5,430 bases of DNA from Clostridiales bacterium (GTDB lineage: Bacteria > Bacillota > Clostridia > Christensenellales > CAG-138): the NCBI GenBank assembly GCA_003486785.1, contig DNFZ01000048.1, forward strand, positions 1 to 5,430, in the 5' to 3' direction. The translations under genes were made by a program, and so were the position numbers. This document shows, in pieces, positions 1 to 5,430 of the stretch. Under the pieces are notes generated by a model. It worked only from the letters and a program-made list of their open reading frames with translations. It was not told where the DNA came from and ran no database searches. The first letter of the stretch is position 1, and every line of letters begins with the position of its first letter.

Positions 1-1306
1 TCAGCGGCGCGCGCTTGAGGCTAAAGAGCAGTTCTTCCGCGACGCAGTTGGTAACAAACTGCCACTCCGGGTTTTGAAACAGCAACCCCATTTGACGGTA
101 AAGCGATTGCGCAGGTACGCTTGATAAAGCCACACCTGAGATGCTGATATCGCCGCCAAAGCCGCTCAGCACGCGAAAGATAATGTTGAGCAGCGTGGTT
201 TTCCCTGCTCCATTCGCGCCGGCTATAGCGATCCATTCGCCCTTGCGAATCGTAAAATCGAGGCCTTTGAGCACCTCGTTTCCGCAGTCTGCCTGCGAGG
301 GCTTCGCGGCGTAGCGATAGGATAAATTGTTCGCTTGCATTTGCGTGGTCGCGGATGACATGGCGGGTAGCGCTTCGCAGACCGCGGCGGCGTATCTTGG
401 CAGCGGCGCATAGGAGCCAATCAAGCCAGCGAGCGCTTCAAAGGGAAGCGAGTAAGCACCATCCTGCTTTTGCGCCAGCTGGCTTTGGCAAAAAGCGCGC
501 ATGCGCTCGTCCGGCTCGTTGTGCAGCCAGTCGCGAAGAATACTGAGTGGTTCGGGCAGATAGACCGGAAAACGGGAATAGGTCGGGTTGAAAGCGAGTT
601 GAGAAAATACATCGTGCGCCGAGCCCTGCAGCGCTACGCTTCCGGTGCGATCCAGAACGACCACGTGCCCGACATGCGGCAAAAGCTCGTCAAGATTGTG
701 CTCGACCAGCAGTATGGTCTTGTTCTCCTCTTTGACGAGCCGCAGCAATAACGCGATGATCTCTGCGCGGCTCGTCGCATCGAGCATGGCAGTCGGTTCG
801 TCCAGCAGCAGTAGTTCCGCGTCCATGATGAGCGCGCAGGCGATGGCGAGCTTTTGTTTCTGTCCGCCGGAAAGTGAGGAGACCGCGCGCTTGCGCAAGC
901 CCTGCAAGCCCACAAGCGTGAGCACGTGATCGATGCGCGCGTCCATCTCCTCCGGCGAAACGCAGAGGTTTTCCATGCCGAAAGCGAGCTCGTCTTCGAC
1001 GTAAAAGGTGCAAAACTGTGTATCCGGGTCCTGAAAGACAAGCCCTATGCGGGATGCCAGCAAGCGCGGCTCCTTACGGATGATCGATTCCCCATTCAGC
1101 CGGACATCGCCGGAGAGCCTGCCTTCTAGGCTGTGTGGAATCAAACCGTCGATCAGATATAGCAGAGAGCTTTTTCCGCAGCCGCTTGGCCCTAGCAACA
1201 GGTTGATGGTGTGACGAGAGAAGCTGCAGGACAGCTCGTTCCAAACGGGGTGGGATTCCTCGTTATAGACAAAAGAGATGTCCTGCAGCGTAAGGTAATT
1301 TGCCAT
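1..1306 (-). CDS. ykoD: ECF transporter double ATPase (YkoD-like), C-terminus beyond the window
   Basis: This is the ATP-hydrolysing subunit of an energy-coupling factor vitamin importer, with two ABC ATPase domains fused in one chain. The frame is open from ATG at 1306 to the window edge (435 codons). Domain 1 is complete: Walker A GPSGCGKS (39-46), Q-loop FQDPD (91-95), the ECF-typical EDELAFG, signature LSGGQKQK (145-152), Walker B LLLLDEP with catalytic Glu170, and switch His203. After a linker of about 110 residues, domain 2 begins near residue 323 with Walker A GANGAGKT (363-370) and Q-loop FQNPEW (410-415). Its signature and Walker B lie outside. The start follows ykoE after 15 nt with no visible Shine-Dalgarno, suggesting translational coupling. 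It is in the same frame as the ykoE stop codon. The YkoD assignment rests on the fused architecture and the adjacent YkoE; a YkoC-like T component would be expected next. The family assignment is secure; the substrate is inferred from the neighbour. Confidence 0.93.
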   Translation of the reverse strand, partial: MANYLTLQDISFVYNEESHPVWNELSCSFSRHTINLLLGPSGCGKSSLLYLIDGLIPHSLEGRLSGDVRLNGESIIRKEPRLLASRIGLVFQDPDTQFCTFYVEDELAFGMENLCVSPEEMDARIDHVLTLVGLQGLRKRAVSSLSGGQKQKLAIACALIMDAELLLLDEPTAMLDATSRAEIIALLLRLVKEENKTILLVEHNLDELLPHVGHVVVLDRTGSVALQGSAHDVFSQLAFNPTYSRFPVYLPEPLSILRDWLHNEPDERMRAFCQSQLAQKQDGAYSLPFEALAGLIGSYAPLPRYAAAVCEALPAMSSATTQMQANNLSYRYAAKPSQADCGNEVLKGLDFTIRKGEWIAIAGANGAGKTTLLNIIFRVLSGFGGDISISGVALSSVPAQSLYRQMGLLFQNPEWQFVTNCVAEELLFSLKRAPL

Positions 1307-1321
1307 GTATCGATGGTTGCG

Positions 1322-1879
1322 CTATTCTTCGATGGGTTTGAAGTTCTTCATTACGCCGGCTTTGCCAAGACCCGCGCGGATGCCTTTGACAAGCAGCACA
1401 CCAATGACTGCGGCGCTGACAAAGCGAACGGCAAGCATACCGAGCACGACGCCGATGGACAGCGCAGAGTAACCGAACACGAGATAATCCCGCACAAAGA
1501 CGAATAGGCCCGCAACGATGCCGCTCAGCACAAGACACAGAAGATTTGGCTTGTGTTTGAAGATGGCATAGATGAGTTCAACGCCGATCGCTTGCAGCGT
1601 GCCTGCCAGCACGATCTGAATGCCGTATGCGCTGCCGAGCAGGATGTTGACCGCCGCGGTGACGAGCGCGCCAAACAGCGCAAAGCCTGGCTTGCGGACG
1701 ATGAAAGCAGGCAGAGCGGCGGAGAGCAGGTAGATGCCAAACGTCAGCTCCATAAAGACGGGACCGAGCAGTGCGGATAGCGGCATGTAAGCATAATCCA
1801 TTATGGTGAAGATGACGCCGATGACAGCCGCGATGATGGCGATGATGACCACTTCCCGCGTTTTCCATTTGTTTTCCAT
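1322..1879 (-). CDS. ykoE: ECF transporter S component, YkoE family (probable thiamine/HMP uptake)
   Basis: This is a 185-residue integral membrane protein expected to bind the vitamin substrate and hand it to the ECF ATPase/T-component module. About six hydrophobic segments are visible (roughly residues 9-28, 36-60, 66-82, 87-107, 112-136 and 139-166), with a basic RKPG loop at 62-65 that I recall in Bacillus subtilis YkoE. The length fits the family (about 180-200). The start is supported by GGGAGG at 1885-1890, five bases before ATG. It is the first gene of a minus-strand operon, followed 15 nt later by the double ATPase, the order of ykoE-ykoD. YkoEDC is associated with thiamine or hydroxymethylpyrimidine transport in the literature; that substrate is inferred by homology here. 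No TPP riboswitch is seen: the predicted 5' leader is only about 25 nt. It could be another YkoE-like S component with a different ligand. Confidence 0.88.
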   Translation of the reverse strand: MENKWKTREVVIIAIIAAVIGVIFTIMDYAYMPLSALLGPVFMELTFGIYLLSAALPAFIVRKPGFALFGALVTAAVNILLGSAYGIQIVLAGTLQAIGVELIYAIFKHKPNLLCLVLSGIVAGLFVFVRDYLVFGYSALSIGVVLGMLAVRFVSAAVIGVLLVKGIRAGLGKAGVMKNFKPIEE

Positions 1880-1893
1880 AAAAACCTCCCAAT

Positions 1894-1921
1894 TTCGTTA
1901 TCTCTGAATGAGTATAACGAA
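1894..1921. promoter_or_regulatory. Candidate operator overlapping the ykoE promoter
   Basis: This is a perfect inverted repeat with 8-bp arms TTCGTTAT (1894-1901) and ATAACGAA (1914-1921) separated by 12 bp, so arm centres are two helical turns apart. One arm overlaps the -10 hexamer and the other covers the predicted start point of the ykoE transcript. This is the usual position for a dimeric repressor site. The regulator is not identified. A hairpin role in RNA is unlikely because most of the repeat lies upstream of the predicted transcription start. Confidence 0.55.
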
Positions 1922-1940
1922 TTGCGCTCAGTCGCGTCAA
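1911..1940 (-). promoter_or_regulatory. Sigma-A promoter for the ykoE-ykoD operon
   Basis: On the minus strand, TTGACG (1935-1940) and TATACT (1911-1916) are separated by 18 bp, each matching the consensus at five of six positions. Transcription would begin near 1904, leaving a leader of about 25 nt that carries the GGGAGG ribosome binding site at 1885-1890. Confidence 0.75.
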
Positions 1941-2088
1941 GAGCAAACGATACCGATGCCAACGCGGCGAAACCGGGCAAATACGTGCACGATTCGGGGT
2001 GCGAAGCGCAGAATGGTACAAAAAATCGCGCAAGAATACTATCTTTTCTCACAATGAATGGTAATATGGAAGCAGATGCATGTCATTT

Positions 2089-2121
2089 TCTTTGGTAAAG
2101 ACCATGTGATGATCTTTTTTT
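2089..2121 (+). promoter_or_regulatory. Possible attenuator-like hairpin pair in the corrinoid gene leader
   Basis: Three short arms can pair in two exclusive ways: TCTTT (2089-2093) with AAAGA (2097-2101), or the same AAAGA with TCTTT (2113-2117). The second hairpin also gains a CAT/ATG pairing around a GTG loop and one C-A mismatch. A run of seven T (2115-2121) overlaps its 3' arm. The layout resembles antiterminator/terminator switching, but the stems are short and AT-rich, so chance is a real alternative. It also requires transcription to start upstream of 2089. Confidence 0.22.
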
Positions 2122-2164
2122 ATTCATCGTGCGAGCTTGATCAAAATATGAAAACTATAACGCT

Positions 2165-2170
2165 AAGGAG
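2165..2170 (+). promoter_or_regulatory. Ribosome binding site fixing the corrinoid gene start
   Basis: AAGGAG sits seven bases before the ATG at 2178. In-frame ATGs upstream at 2058 and 2148 have no such site and would add residues absent from the family, so 2178 is preferred. Confidence 0.85.
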
Positions 2171-2177
2171 TCACCCT

Positions 2178-2816
2178 ATGTCGATCTTGATTGAGATTTC
2201 GGAACAATTGCAGGCAGGAAGAGCCAAGGCTGTGAAAGAACTTGTCGCCAAGGCGGTTGCCGAGGGGCATTCCGCCAAGGAGATTCTGGAAGACGGCCTG
2301 CTCTATGGCATGGGCATCATCGGCGCGCAGTTTAAGAACAATGAGGTGTTTGTGCCGGAGGTTCTCGTTGCGGCGCGCGCCATGAATATGGGCGTTGAGG
2401 TGCTAAAGCCTTTGCTGGAGGATGCTGGCGTGCAGGCGACCGGCCGCATCGTGCTCGGCACGGTTCAGGGGGATCTGCATGATATCGGGAAAAACCTTGT
2501 GCGGTTGATGATGGAAGGCAAAGGGCTGGAAGTGATCGATCTGGGTACCGATGTGCCGCCGGAAGAGTTTATCCAGAATGCCATTGCGCATGATTGCCAG
2601 ATCATCTGCTGCTCTGCGCTGCTCACAACAACGATGATGTCGATCAAGGACGTGATCACGGCGATGCAGTCGGCGGGCATTCGCGATCGGGTGAAGATCA
2701 TGATCGGAGGCGCGCCGATTACGCAGGCGTTTTGCGATCAAATCGGGGCGGACTACTACTTGCCGGACGCAACGAGTGCCGCCGCTGCCGCGGTGGAGAT
2801 CTGCCAGGCCGGCTAA
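2178..2816 (+). CDS. Corrinoid (cobalamin-binding) methyl-carrier protein
   Basis: This is a soluble cytoplasmic protein that would carry a methyl group on the cobalt of a bound corrinoid between two methyltransferases, in the MtaC/MtbC/MtvC/MtgC class. At 212 residues it has the family's usual length. The N-terminal helical cap (about 1-85) includes the conserved stretch FKNNEVFVPEVLVAARAM (52-69). The Rossmann-like B12 domain follows, with D-L-H-D-I-G at 99-104; His101 is the predicted lower cobalt ligand. The S-x-L segment (146-148) and a Gly-Gly at 177-178 contact the cofactor tail in the family. The next gene is a UroD/MtaA-type methyltransferase 42 bp downstream on the same strand, with no terminator between, so the two are probably co-transcribed. 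No cobalamin riboswitch is visible. The methyl donor cannot be read from this protein, because the family serves methanol, methylamines, betaines and methoxyaromatics alike. Confidence 0.95.
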   Translation: MSILIEISEQLQAGRAKAVKELVAKAVAEGHSAKEILEDGLLYGMGIIGAQFKNNEVFVPEVLVAARAMNMGVEVLKPLLEDAGVQATGRIVLGTVQGDLHDIGKNLVRLMMEGKGLEVIDLGTDVPPEEFIQNAIAHDCQIICCSALLTTTMMSIKDVITAMQSAGIRDRVKIMIGGAPITQAFCDQIGADYYLPDATSAAAAAVEICQAG

Positions 2817-2858
2817 ACCCCGCGCCGCAACCTATAAAAATCATCTGAAAGGGCGGCA

Positions 2859-3869
2859 ATGATGAATACGAAAGAATGGCTGAATCAGTTGCGCGACAGG
2901 GCGCAAAAGCAGGCGCTCCCCATTTTGAGCTTTCCTTGCGTGTCTCTGCTGGGGGTCACGGTCGATGCGCTCGTGCAGAGCAGCGTTTTGCAGGCGGAAG
3001 GCATGGCGCGCGTTGCCGCGCGGGTTCCGAGCGCCGCAAGCGTGAGCATGATGGATCTCTCTGTCGAGGCCGAGGCGTTTGGCGCGCGTGTCCGTTTTGA
3101 TGCGAATGAGATGCCCGCTGTGACGGATGTGCTGATTCACAACGAAGAGGAGGCAAACGCATTGCCCGTCCCTGCGGTTGGCGCCGGCAGAACAGGGGTT
3201 TACGTTGAGGCGATTCGCCTTGCCGTGCAGAAGATCACGGATCGTCCGGTCTTTGCAGGCATGATCGGTCCGCTCTCGCTGACAGGGCGGCTGGTCGGCG
3301 CGTCGGAAGCGATGTTTTACTGCTATGACGAACCGATCCTGATGCAGCGCGTGTTGGAGCGGGCGGAACGATTCCTGACGGAGTATGCGCTTGCCTTCAA
3401 AGCGGCAGGGGCAAACGGCCTGATCATCGCCGAGCCGCTTGCGGGGCTGTTGTCCGCAAAACACGCAAGCGCGTTCTCACATCCATATATCCGGCGCATC
3501 GTCGAGACGGTGCAGGATGATTCCTTTCAGGTGCTCTACCACAACTGCGGCGAGAGCACGTCGAAAATGACGGACGATCTGGTCGGCATCGGCGCAGCCG
3601 CGTATCACTTTGGAAACAAGGTGGACATGCGGGACATCCTCGAAAAAATGCCCGCGCACACCATCGTGCTGGGCAATCTCGATCCGGCAGGGCAGTTTCG
3701 AAACGGCACCCCGCAGACGATTGCGGAAGAAACAAGCCGCCTGCTTGTCGCTTGTGCCGAGCATCGGAATTTTTTGATCAGCTCGGGCTGCGACATCCCC
3801 CCGGCAACGCCATGGGAAAATATAGACGCGTTTTTTGCAGCTGTGCAGGCTTTTTACGAACGAGAATGA
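2859..3869 (+). CDS. UroD/MtaA-family corrinoid methyltransferase (first copy)
   Basis: This 336-residue TIM-barrel protein is probably a cytoplasmic methyltransferase acting with the corrinoid protein just upstream. The zinc site typical of MtaA/MtbA/CmuA is complete: His228-x-Cys230 in YHNCGES and Cys311 in SSGCDIPPATPWENID. Another recognisable block is GNLDPAGQFRNGTP (272-285). The N-terminal arginine-rich substrate motif of heme-pathway uroporphyrinogen decarboxylase is missing, so HemE activity is not expected although databases may name it so. AAAGGG at 2848-2853 precedes two adjacent ATGs (2859, 2862); either could be used, and I chose the first. It is separated from the corrinoid gene by 42 bp and followed by a strong hairpin, so these two genes look like one transcript. 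It could remove the methyl group from the substrate (MT1) or pass it from the corrinoid to an acceptor (MT2); the sequence does not decide. The substrate is unknown. Confidence 0.9.
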   Translation: MMNTKEWLNQLRDRAQKQALPILSFPCVSLLGVTVDALVQSSVLQAEGMARVAARVPSAASVSMMDLSVEAEAFGARVRFDANEMPAVTDVLIHNEEEANALPVPAVGAGRTGVYVEAIRLAVQKITDRPVFAGMIGPLSLTGRLVGASEAMFYCYDEPILMQRVLERAERFLTEYALAFKAAGANGLIIAEPLAGLLSAKHASAFSHPYIRRIVETVQDDSFQVLYHNCGESTSKMTDDLVGIGAAAYHFGNKVDMRDILEKMPAHTIVLGNLDPAGQFRNGTPQTIAEETSRLLVACAEHRNFLISSGCDIPPATPWENIDAFFAAVQAFYERE

Positions 3870-3878
3870 TCGGGCAGA

Positions 3879-3906
3879 GTCGGCGGCAGGCGCGCGTGTT
3901 GCCGAC
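3879..3906 (+). terminator. Strong hairpin after the first methyltransferase gene
   Basis: A 10-bp stem pairs 3879-3888 with 3897-3906 (GTCGGC/GCCGAC core, two G-U pairs, then C-G and A-U) around an eight-base loop, beginning nine bases after the stop codon. The nearest T-run (3917-3920) is ten bases away, so it is not a textbook intrinsic terminator. It may terminate weakly or protect the 3' end of the corrinoid-methyltransferase mRNA. Confidence 0.5.
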
Positions 3907-3918
3907 AGGAATGTGGTT

Positions 3919-3947
3919 TTGACAAACCGCATAGCGGGCTCTATAAT
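3919..3947 (+). promoter_or_regulatory. Consensus sigma-A promoter for the second methyltransferase
   Basis: TTGACA (3919-3924) and TATAAT (3942-3947) match the consensus at all twelve positions with the optimal 17-bp spacer. Transcription would start near 3954, leaving a leader of about 133 nt. An inverted repeat CCGC-ATA-GCGG (3927-3937) lies inside the spacer and may be a repressor site, as an uncontrolled consensus promoter would be very active. Confidence 0.85.
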
Positions 3948-4045
3948 GCAAGTATCAGACGTACACATGCACACATCCGTCGAAAGATATGCTTTTCCGC
4001 TCAGCCAACTGTATGATATCAAAATAAAAACTACAATCTCAGCTT

Positions 4046-4062
4046 TTCGCCAGGTGAGCGAA
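4046..4062 (+). other. Small hairpin in the leader of the second methyltransferase
   Basis: TTCGC (4046-4050) and GCGAA (4058-4062) form a 5-bp stem with a seven-base loop, followed by TTTT and ending nine bases before the AGGGAG ribosome binding site (4072-4077). It could modulate translation or be chance. The rest of the leader (about 3954-4045) shows no recognised riboswitch. Confidence 0.2.
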
Positions 4063-4086
4063 TTTTGATTTAGGGAGCAATGCACA

Positions 4087-5091
4087 ATGAATGCAAAGCA
4101 GAGACTCTTTTCCGTTTTGGACGGCAAAAAAGCCGACCGTATCCCGAATCTGAACATCGTCATGCAGTTTGCGGCAAGCCAGATCGGCGTACCGTACTCG
4201 GTCTATTGCAAGCAGCACGAGAAGCTGGTCGAGGGAAATATCACATGCGCGGAACGATACGGCCTGGACTGCGTGACGACGATGTCGGACCCGATGAAGG
4301 AGGCATCCGCCTTTGGAGCGGAGGTCATATTCCCCGAAGATGGCGTGCCCTATTCAAGAAAAAAGCTGCTCGCGGACGAATCGACACTGCTCAAGCTCAC
4401 CGTCACTGCCCCGTGCGACAGCGAGCGGATGAGCCAGAGCGTTTTTGCAATCGAGCGCTATAAGCGCCTGCTTGGCGATGATATGCCGATCATCGGCTGG
4501 GTTGAGGGCTGCTTTGCGGAGGCGGCAGATCTGCGCGGCGTCAATGAGCTGATGTATGATCTCATAGACGACGAAACCTTTGTGCTAGATCTGATGGAGC
4601 TGTGCCTGGAGCAAGCCGTTCTGTTTGCAAAGGCGCAGGTTGAAGCGGGTGCGGACATCATCGGGATCGGAGACGCGATCGCTTCGGTTGCCGGTCCGGT
4701 CTATTATCAGAAGTATGCGCTGCCCTATGAGATCCGGCTGCTTGCCGCAATTCGCGAGATGGGCGCAAAGACGAAGCTGCACATCTGTGGGAATACGACG
4801 CCGTTTCTGGCGCATCTGCCGGCTGATTATTGCGATATCATCGATCTGGACTGGATGGTGCCGCTCGATAAAGCGGCGGCGCTGGTGGGCGATCGCTGCG
4901 CGCTGAGCGGAAACTACGACCCCGTTGCTGTTTTGATGCAGGGCACCACCGCCGATGTTCGCAACGCCGTGGTTGCATGCAGCAGGGCAGGCGCGGCAAA
5001 ATACATCAGCGCCGCCGGGTGCGAGGTGCCAAAAGCGACCCCCGAAGAGAATTTTCTGGCGGTTGCGGAAACGCTCAGGGAGCTGGCATAG
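4087..5091 (+). CDS. UroD/MtaA-family corrinoid methyltransferase (second, divergent copy)
   Basis: This 334-residue TIM-barrel protein has the same fold family as the gene at 2859-3869 but differs strongly in sequence. The zinc ligands are present: His232-x-Cys234 in KLHICGNTTP and Cys312 in AAGCEVPKATPEEN. The middle segment GWVEGCFAEAADLRG (137-151) and GADIIGIGDAIAS (188-200) are typical of methyltransferase-type UroD proteins. The N-terminus (RIPNLNIVMQFAA, 18-30) lacks the arginine motif of true uroporphyrinogen decarboxylase. The start has AGGGAG at 4072-4077, nine bases upstream. An ATG at 4080 lies in another frame and only two bases from that site. The gene has its own consensus promoter, so it can be expressed apart from the corrinoid gene, yet it probably needs a corrinoid partner. 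It may be the second half of the methyl relay or a substrate-specific MT1 that shares the upstream corrinoid protein. Substrate and acceptor are unknown. Confidence 0.9.
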   Translation: MNAKQRLFSVLDGKKADRIPNLNIVMQFAASQIGVPYSVYCKQHEKLVEGNITCAERYGLDCVTTMSDPMKEASAFGAEVIFPEDGVPYSRKKLLADESTLLKLTVTAPCDSERMSQSVFAIERYKRLLGDDMPIIGWVEGCFAEAADLRGVNELMYDLIDDETFVLDLMELCLEQAVLFAKAQVEAGADIIGIGDAIASVAGPVYYQKYALPYEIRLLAAIREMGAKTKLHICGNTTPFLAHLPADYCDIIDLDWMVPLDKAAALVGDRCALSGNYDPVAVLMQGTTADVRNAVVACSRAGAAKYISAAGCEVPKATPEENFLAVAETLRELA

Positions 5092-5103
5092 CATCGATTA
5101 TGC

Positions 5104-5148
5104 GCGGTGTTGCAAACAACCCGGCAATCACAACGCTCTCTCTTTTTT
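5104..5148 (+). terminator. Possible weak intrinsic terminator after the second methyltransferase
   Basis: GCG-G-TGT-TGC (5104-5113) can pair with GCA-ATC-ACA-A-CGC (5124-5136), with one mismatch and one bulge. A pyrimidine tract ending in TTTTTT (5143-5148) follows. The stem is imperfect and the T-run is offset by about six bases, so efficiency would be modest at best. Confidence 0.35.
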
Positions 5149-5189
5149 ATAATTCTTTCACGTAAAACAGAATTAGCTGCAAGAAGGTC

Positions 5190-5218
5190 TTGAAAAGATG
5201 CTTTGTCTGGTGTATAAT
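5190..5218 (+). promoter_or_regulatory. Strong sigma-A promoter for the dehydrogenase gene
   Basis: TTGAAA (5190-5195) and a perfect TATAAT (5213-5218) are spaced by 17 bp. Transcription would begin near 5225, giving an AT-rich leader of about 157 nt before the ATG at 5382. The leader also holds a weak GTTTT/AAAAC hairpin (5305-5318); otherwise nothing in it was recognised. Confidence 0.8.
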
Positions 5219-5227
5219 GATTCTAGT

Positions 5228-5248
5228 TTATACGTATAAGTTAATAAC
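5228..5248. promoter_or_regulatory. Candidate operator just downstream of the dehydrogenase promoter
   Basis: TTATACGTATAA (5228-5239) is a perfect 12-bp palindrome, directly followed by a second symmetric element GTTA-A-TAAC (5240-5248). They lie at about +4 to +24 from the predicted start, a standard repressor position. The TACGTA centre resembles GntR/AraR-type operators as I remember them; the regulator is not in the window. Confidence 0.5.
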
Positions 5249-5381
5249 TACATGCCATTCTCCACCTATAAACAACCAATCATTCTTCAATCTCGCTTAG
5301 AAAAGTTTTAGTAAAAACAGAACAAGAGCGTTTCAAAATTACGAAAACACGAAATCAATCAAAAGCCACACAGGAGTTAGT

Positions 5382-5430
5382 ATGAAAGCATGCGTTTTGC
5401 ATGGAATCGGTGATTTCCGGTTTGAAACAG
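5382..5430 (+). CDS. Zinc-type medium-chain alcohol dehydrogenase, N-terminus only
   Basis: Only the first 16 codons are in the window. They read MKACVLHGIGDFRFET, which matches the usual opening of zinc-dependent medium-chain dehydrogenases (alcohol, sorbitol or threonine dehydrogenase type). No catalytic or cofactor-binding motif is visible yet. The start is well supported by AGGAG at 5372-5376, five bases before ATG. It has its own promoter and likely operator, so it is a separate transcription unit on the same strand as the methyltransferases. A role in oxidising the alcohol left after demethylation is a guess from proximity alone. Confidence 0.7.
   Translation, partial: MKACVLHGIGDFRFET

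Larger units (their letters stand above)
1880..2177. other. Divergent intergenic region between ykoE (-) and the corrinoid gene (+)
   Basis: This 298-bp stretch separates the two divergent operons. The left third holds the ykoE promoter and its inverted repeat. The middle has a small imperfect hairpin (CG/TTCG arms, 1990-2008) of unknown meaning. The right part is AT-rich and holds two alternative short hairpins and a T-run upstream of the corrinoid gene. I found no convincing plus-strand sigma-A or sigma-54 promoter. The best pair, TTGATC (2137-2142) and TATAAC (2155-2160), has only about 13 bp of spacing. No cobalamin or TPP riboswitch core was recognised on either strand. Confidence 0.7.

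Noticed and set aside
355..1129. Plus- and minus-strand open frames overlapping the ATPase gene
   Set aside because: The continuous minus-strand frame from 1306 carries all the ABC motifs in order; the others are arginine/serine-rich shadow frames typical of GC-rich genes.
1990..2008. Small imperfect hairpin in the divergent intergenic region
   Set aside because: A four-base core stem in GC-rich DNA is expected by chance, and it has no T-run or promoter relation on either strand.
2058..2177. N-terminal extension of the corrinoid protein from ATG 2058 or 2148
   Set aside because: There is no ribosome binding site at those ATGs, the encoded residues do not look like the family, and AAGGAG is correctly placed for the ATG at 2178.
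3835..4068. A 77-codon open frame overlapping the end of the first methyltransferase and the following leader
   Set aside because: It starts inside another gene without a ribosome binding site, crosses the hairpin and the consensus promoter, and shows no protein-like pattern.
2859..5091. Annotation of either methyltransferase as uroporphyrinogen decarboxylase (HemE)
   Set aside because: The fold family is shared, but the N-terminal arginine substrate motif of HemE is absent and the H-x-C...C zinc site of methyltransferases is present in both.
5089..5190. Readthrough of the TAG stop of the second methyltransferase (about 33 open codons follow)
   Set aside because: The protein already ends at the normal family C-terminus, and the following codons cover a T-rich terminator-like stretch with no protein character.
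1911..5239. Shared TTATAC segment in the ykoE operator region and the dehydrogenase palindrome as a common regulator site
   Set aside because: The similarity is six bases and coincides with the -10 sequence in one case; the overall symmetry and arm spacing differ.

Overview
The window looks like chromosomal DNA from a strictly anaerobic member of the Bacillota (Clostridia-type). The evidence is a GC-rich coding style, near-consensus sigma-A promoters, strong AGGAG-type ribosome binding sites, an ECF vitamin transporter of the YkoE/YkoD type, and a corrinoid-dependent methyl-transfer module like those of acetogenic and gut Clostridia. No gene identifies the genus.

Layout. Positions 1-1879 (minus strand) hold two genes of an ECF transporter operon. 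First comes the membrane S component (ykoE-like, 1322-1879). Then comes a double ATPase (ykoD-like, 1306 down to the window edge), cut off inside its second ATPase domain. Positions 1880-2177 are a divergent intergenic region. On its minus strand is a clear promoter (-35 at 1935-1940, -10 at 1911-1916) overlapped by a perfect 8-bp-arm inverted repeat. Positions 2178-3869 (plus strand) hold a cobalamin-binding corrinoid protein and a UroD/MtaA-fold methyltransferase, 42 bp apart and probably co-transcribed. A 10-bp-stem hairpin follows, then a promoter matching the sigma-A consensus in both hexamers with a 17-bp spacer (3919-3947). This drives a second, divergent UroD/MtaA-fold methyltransferase (4087-5091). 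After a possible weak terminator, an AT-rich intergenic region carries another strong promoter (5190-5218) and a 12-bp palindrome just downstream. It leads to the start of a zinc-type medium-chain alcohol dehydrogenase (5382 to the window end).

How the genes work together. The corrinoid protein has the D-x-H-x-x-G cobalt-ligand motif. Both methyltransferases keep the H-x-C...C zinc site of the MtaA/MtbA/CmuA methyltransferases and lack the N-terminal substrate motif of true uroporphyrinogen decarboxylase. The likely job is to move a methyl group from an unidentified methylated compound onto the corrinoid, and from there to one-carbon metabolism. The usual partners (an MtrH-like methyl-tetrahydrofolate transferase and a RamA-like activator) are not in the window. 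The dehydrogenase may act on the demethylated product, but only its first 16 residues are visible. The divergent transporter probably imports thiamine or its pyrimidine precursor and need not belong to the methyl-transfer system.
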